Shown in pieces: positions 45,601-51,600 of a stretch of 64,000 nucleotides of DNA; the stretch's first letter is position 1; each line of letters starts with the position of its first letter. The notes beneath the pieces were generated by a model that was given only the letters and a program-made list of their open reading frames with translations, was not told the origin of the DNA and did not search any database. A program made the translations under genes and the position numbers. Source of the DNA: Littorina saxatilis (Eukaryota; Mollusca; Gastropoda; Littorinimorpha; Littorinidae); contig NC_090253.1 in assembly GCF_037325665.1 (NCBI RefSeq), positions 41,517,242-41,581,241 of the forward strand, in the 5' to 3' direction.

Positions 45601-48600
45601 TCGTATGGGCTTTGCCCTTCTTGTTATTTTTTTAAGCGGAACGCGTTTTTGAACTGCTATGCGGTAAACCCCGTAGGTGAGGTTTCTTCGCTTTCGGATT
45701 CGCTCTGCATCACGGTAAAAAAAAAGTTCTCGCGTTTTGGCAGGCATTACGAAGTGGTGACATGATTTCTGCGGAAAACGCATGGACAGATCTTATTGAT
45801 GCTGGTCTAGCCAACAAAGGCGATGGGACTGGTTGGAGTTCATGAAACTAAAACTGTGTGTGATAAGTTTGGTGCTTGAAACTCAAGTGCTTTTCCTTGA
45901 GAACTTTGCACTATAAGAGATGCTACTGCTTAGTTGCTACTTTGTGCAGTGCTACATCATGCTGTTTGCATGTGTGACATTCTGTTTCATCATTTATTTC
46001 AATGCCTGTCTGGCAATGTTTGCTTCTTATAATTAAATATTTCAAACTTTTATTTCAGTTGTTCAGTTTCTATTTCATTTAGTAATTGGCTGTTGTCAAT
46101 GTTAATTGTTATCAATTGTGTCGTTGTGTTGGAAGATGCAAGTGTGAAAAGATACAAAAGAAAAATGATTACTTCTGTGAATTGTTTTGATTTTGTTTAC
46201 CCTTTTTACCATATCATTAGAATCTGAAGGTATTTTTTTGACCTGCATGATAGTGACAAAAAGTGTATTTTTTTGCCAGGAAAGGCCACAAAATCACAAT
46301 GTATAATGCAAAAATTCGTTTTCGGCCGGGGGGCGTAGCCCCCCTGGACCCCCTAACGGGGCCCTGCCCCGTACCCCGCCAGGGCCTGGGCGGCCCCTGG
46401 ACCCCTGCCTCAAAAAATTTTCAGTCAATTTGATTTTCATAGCTTTCACCCATGAGAATGTTAACATTCATTTTTGAAAGCCTTCGAGGCAAGAGTCACC
46501 TGGATGGCTGTTGTGTGTGCTGTGATGGGTGCTATCCGTCTCGATTATCAACCCGTCGGATCTATGCTCTGAGTACGGAATGAATGATGTACTTGGTTAC
46601 CTTTCTCTGATACATTTTAGTTTGATTGATTAGTTTTGCATCCGCAAATAGACTGAATATATTGTAGTTGATGCTATAAAATGCTCAAATTGGCAAATCA
46701 TAGGAGGAAATTACTTTTAAAGCCTTCGAGGCAAGAGTCACCTGGATGGCTGTGTGTGCTGTGATGGGTGCTATCCGTCTCGAATATCAACCCGTCAGAT
46801 CTATGCTCCGAGTACGGATTCTGTGATGTACTTGGTTACCTTTCTCTGATACATCTCTTCATTGTGTGGTTGTTAATAGCTGAGAGAATAATGAAGTGCT
46901 GCTGCAGGTAGCATGGTAAACAACAAGGTTTTTGTGTCTTCGCTTGCAAGTTGCCTGAATGAATAGTGCTTGACGCTAGCAAAGGCTTTATTTGGCTAAT
47001 CATGAGAAGAAATTGCTTGTTAAAGCGAAGGAGAACATTTCTAGGATCATTAACATGTTTTTGCACTAGGTATCACTGTTCTTATGGGAATAGGAATAGT
47101 AATGCAACTTTACAAAGCTTGTATTGACTTAAAATATATATGACCTGAAAATTGTACACACGAGCAGAGTGAATTATTCATTGTGTGAATTCTTCGAGGC
47201 AAGAGTCACCTGGATTGCTGTGTGTGCTGTGTTGGGTGCTATCCGTCTCGAATATCAACCCGTCAGATCTCTACTCCGAGTACGGATTCACTGGTGTACT
47301 TGGTTAAACTCTGATACATGTGGTTTATCTTTTCACAATAAGTTAAGCAAAAGCGCACAGTCCTTTGCATGATAATTGATAGTGGAGAGAATCGTCATGT
47401 TGTATTTCTGACTGCAGGTAGCAAGCATAATGAACAACTACTTTCGGGTGGGGGTGGAGGTTATGTATCTTGATCGGAAAGTTGCCTCAACATATAGAGC
47501 AGATCATAAAACAAAAATTCTTGTATCAACGATGGAGAAATATATTAGGATTATTTGCATTTTTTTGGCAGTGGATATCACAGAATTATGGGAACAGGCA
47601 AGGCAATGCGACAGCCTGTATTAACTGATAGAATAAATGAACTCTAAAGGCTGGCACATAAATGGCGACTCTTTAGAGAATGTTAGAACGTAGAACGGTC
47701 ATGTAAAACCCTCGAGGCAAGAGTCACTTGGATGGCTGTGTGTGCTGTGATAGGTGCTATCCGTCTCGAATATCAACCCGTCAGATCTCTACTCCGAGTA
47801 CGGATTCACTGATGTACTCGGTTATACTCTGATACATGTCTCATCTTTTCTTATTGCACTTGTACTTTAACTCTTTCTATACTGGCCATTATCTCCCCAG
47901 TCTCTCCCCAGAAACTGGCCATTTGCATGGGTTTGCAAAAAAATTCTCAAAAATAAACAAAACAAGATGCAGCCTTCAAACTCATAGGTTTTATTGTGAA
48001 TATATTGCTAAAACATATGCCAAAGTTTGGTTTCATTGTTGTGAAAAATAAAAATATGGTGTCCAGAATTTATGGGTATATTTTACGCAATACGAAAAAG
48101 GGGGTATGTATTTTGACTAAGAAGCATTTTTTCTTATGAAGGCTCTGTTTGCAACAAAACTGTTTCTGTTTACTTGTATGAAGATTGTGCTAACACAAAA
48201 ACATAACAAATACCAACTGATTTTCCATTTGGTGGTCATGTAAGCATTGTGAACATGTCCGAAAAATCTGATCACACATAATGTGGTCGACATGCAGACC
48301 TGAACGGCCAGTGTATGGTGGCAGAGTTGGAAAATAGGAAAAGTCTTGATGCCAATCCTTCATCAAAAACCGAAGAAAATCGTCATTGTTTTCATCACTT
48401 GCCCCCATACCTGCCCCCACACCAGCAAAAGTCTCTTCTCCCTCACCACCACTGCGTGCTTCTTCGTCACGCCCACTCTCACCCCCACTTGCACTTTCAG
48501 TTTCACCTTCACTCCCCACTTCAGTTTCGCCACTGTAATCACTGTCATTGTCAGTATCGTCCTCCACATCAGACTCTTCCAGATCTGAGACCTCTGTTGT

Positions 48601-51600
48601 CAACAATTCAATAGTCTCTTGCAACGTAAAACGAGGATTGTTTACACCACGATTGCCAGACGAAGCAGTAGGCGTCGCCATCTTGTCAAGCGAGTGACCC
48701 GCAGAGCTAGGATCAGCCACAAACTTCGCAGCTAACCCATCACAAAGGCTTGTCTTGTGAAGCTAAGAGTGCATTCGCACTTATAGAAGGCCAAAGAAGG
48801 GAGCTATACCTTTTAGTTTCGCATCTGACCCCCGACCTCTAACCAAGTGACCTACAAACTCGCGGAACGCAAATGCGGTCCTTAGTACACAAGCGTTGTG
48901 AGCCTCGGGACCTGATATGCGGTCCTTAGTATAGAAAGAGTTTTAATTTGCAGAAGCAAATAAATCGCAACATCCCTGTAATTTAGAGTTGAGAGAATAA
49001 TGCAGTTTGTGTGTGTGATTGCAGGTGGCGCGTATGGTGAACAACTACTTCAAGGAACAGGAGCAGAAGGAGGTAAAGGCGGAGAAGGAGGAGGGCATCA
49101 AGCTGAAGAAGATCGCCAGCCACATGGCCAAGATGGTCAAGGAGTTCTGGACCAACATTGAAAAGGTCAGTGCTCACACAAAAGACAGTATTGTAGTGTA
49201 TTACCAGTTCATGTTTCGTGGGGCAAGAGGCCTGGGGGGGGGGGGGGGGGGGGGGGAGACATGAAGAATTATTTTCCTTCGAAGGCTGTTTTTTCTTTCA
49301 AACATTGCCAGGTCAGTGTGTATGTGAAAGGCTGATTCTCTTGCACGCAGAGGCTATACACTTCCGCTAAAATATATCTGCTTTTCGGTATAAATCTGTC
49401 CGTCTTCAGGTTTTTCGTGAAGTTTACACTAAAAACGTTTTGGAAGCAGAAGTAGGACAGATACTGAACCATTTGCAGTGCATTCTTAAAATCTTCCACG
49501 GTTCTGGAAGTCAACATTTGAGAGATTTTAGGGTGTTTTTTTGTTTGTTTGTGGAAAAGGATAACTTTGAATAACAAGACAAGATTAACATTCCCGGTTC
49601 AAGGGAGCTTTTTTCACAGCACTGATTGAAACCTGAAGACGAGTTTGGACAAACGAAACAGACGAAGACAGAATAAAAAAGGTCCTAGGATCCTATAAGC
49701 CTGTGAAGTGGACAGTTACCGAGTTTCCATCCACTGTGGATGAGGATCTTAAACCTGTCCGCAGAGAAACTCTTGAGCAGGTACTGAGGTTCTCTCTGTT
49801 TGCAGGTTTGAATCTAATACTCTGTTCACACATTTCAACTTCTAGTTTAGCCATGTAAGCATAGGCGCATGTAGCAGTGTCTGGAACCTCGAATCGTGGT
49901 ACTTTGAAAAGCATACCAGCAGATGCATGCTAGAGAAAAGGTCTGAACCAAGGAAAAGTGAAGTTATAGGTAGCTGCAAGCAGTAAAATGTTAACACCAA
50001 CATAAGTCTGTGAAATAGACAGTTACCGAGTTTTCATTCACTGTGAATGAGGATCTTAAACCTGTCCGCAGAGCAACATTTGAGCACGTACTGAGGTTCT
50101 CTCTGTTTGCATGTTTGGATCTAATACTTTGTTCAAACATCTCAACTTCTAGTTTAGCATTTGCGTGTGTAGCTGTGTCTGGAACATCGGATCGTGGTAC
50201 ATGTACTTTAAAATGCATGCCAGCAGGTGCACGCTGGAGAACAAGTCTTGAGATAAGAGTGAAGTTATAGGTAGCTGCAAGCAGTAAAATATTAACACCC
50301 ACATACAGTTAAAAATAAACAGGGTGCTTTTGTCACTGCAGTAAATGAAAAGGAAAGACTTTAGATTTATGTTTGGATGATGACAGTATGGCTTCAGTAG
50401 GTACTTTGAGCACATCAGCCTGTGAAATGGACAGTTACCGAGTTTCCATTCACTGTGGATGAGGATCTTAAACCTGTCCGCAGAGCAACATTTGAGTTGG
50501 TACTGAGGTTCTCTCTGTTTGCAGGTTTGGATCCAATACTTTGTTCAGACATCTCAACTTTAAGTTTAGTCTGTGTCTGGAACCTCGAATCGTGGTACTT
50601 TGAAAAGCATGCCAGCAGGTGCATGCCGGAGAAAAAGTCTTGTCAAGAAAGAGTGATGGCATAGTTAGCTGCAAATAAATTTCCAATTAGATATTAGCAC
50701 CGAATAAACAGGGGTGCTTTTGTCATTTGAGCCTGTGAAATGGACAGTTACCGAGTTTCCATCTGCTGTGGATGAGGATCTTAAACCTGTCCGCAGAGCA
50801 ACATTTGAGAAGGTACTGAGGTTCTCTCTGTTTGCATGTTTGGATCTAATACTTTGTTCAAACATCTCAACTTCTAGTTTAGCATTTGCGTGTGTAGCTG
50901 TGTCTGGAACATCGAATCGTGGTACATGTACTTTAAAATGCATGCCAGCAGGTGCACGCTGGAGAACAAGTCTTGAGATAAGAGTGAAGTTTTTGGTAGC
51001 TGCAAGCAGTAAAATATTAACACCCACATACAGTTAAAAATAAACAGGGTGCTTTTGTCACTGCAGTAAATGAAAAGAAAAGACTTTAGATTTATGTTTG
51101 GATGATGACAGTATGGCTTCAGTAGGTACTTTGAGCACATCAGCCTGTGAAATGGACAGTTACCGAGTTTCCATTCACTGTGGATGAGGATCTTAAACCT
51201 GTCCGCAGAGCAACATTTGAGTTGGTACTGAGGTTCTCTCTGTTTGCAGGTTTGGATCCAATACTTTGTTCAGACATCTCAACTTTAAGTTTAGTCTGTG
51301 TCTGGAACCTCGAATCGTGGTACTTTGAAAAGCATGCCAGCAGGTGCATGCCGGAGAAAAAGTCTTGTCAAGGAAGAGTGATGGCATAGTTAGCTGCAAA
51401 TAAATTTCCAATTAGATATTAGCACCGAATAAACAAGGGTGCTTTTGTCATTTGAGCCTGTGAAATGGACAGTTACCGAGTTTCCATCTGCTGTGGATGA
51501 GGATCTTAAACCTGTCCGTAGAGTAACATTTGAGCAGGTACTGAGGTTCTCTCTGTTTGCAGGTTTGAATCTAATAATCTGTTCAGACATCTCAACTTGT

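Larger units (their letters stand above)
50008..51457. repeat. 725-bp tandem duplication within EP400 intron 8
   Basis: Copies 2, 4 and 6 start at 50008, 50733 and 51458, and copies 3 and 5 at 50420 and 51145, each step 725 bases. The inter-copy sequence, such as GGTAGCTGCAAGCAGTAAAA and TTTATGTTTGGATGATGACA, is almost unchanged between the two units. Confidence 0.9.

Noticed and set aside
44263-47839. CRISPR-like array (regularly recurring ~130-base units)
   Set aside because: Eukaryotic introns, long units, irregular spacing, no cas genes; the units fold as H/ACA RNAs.
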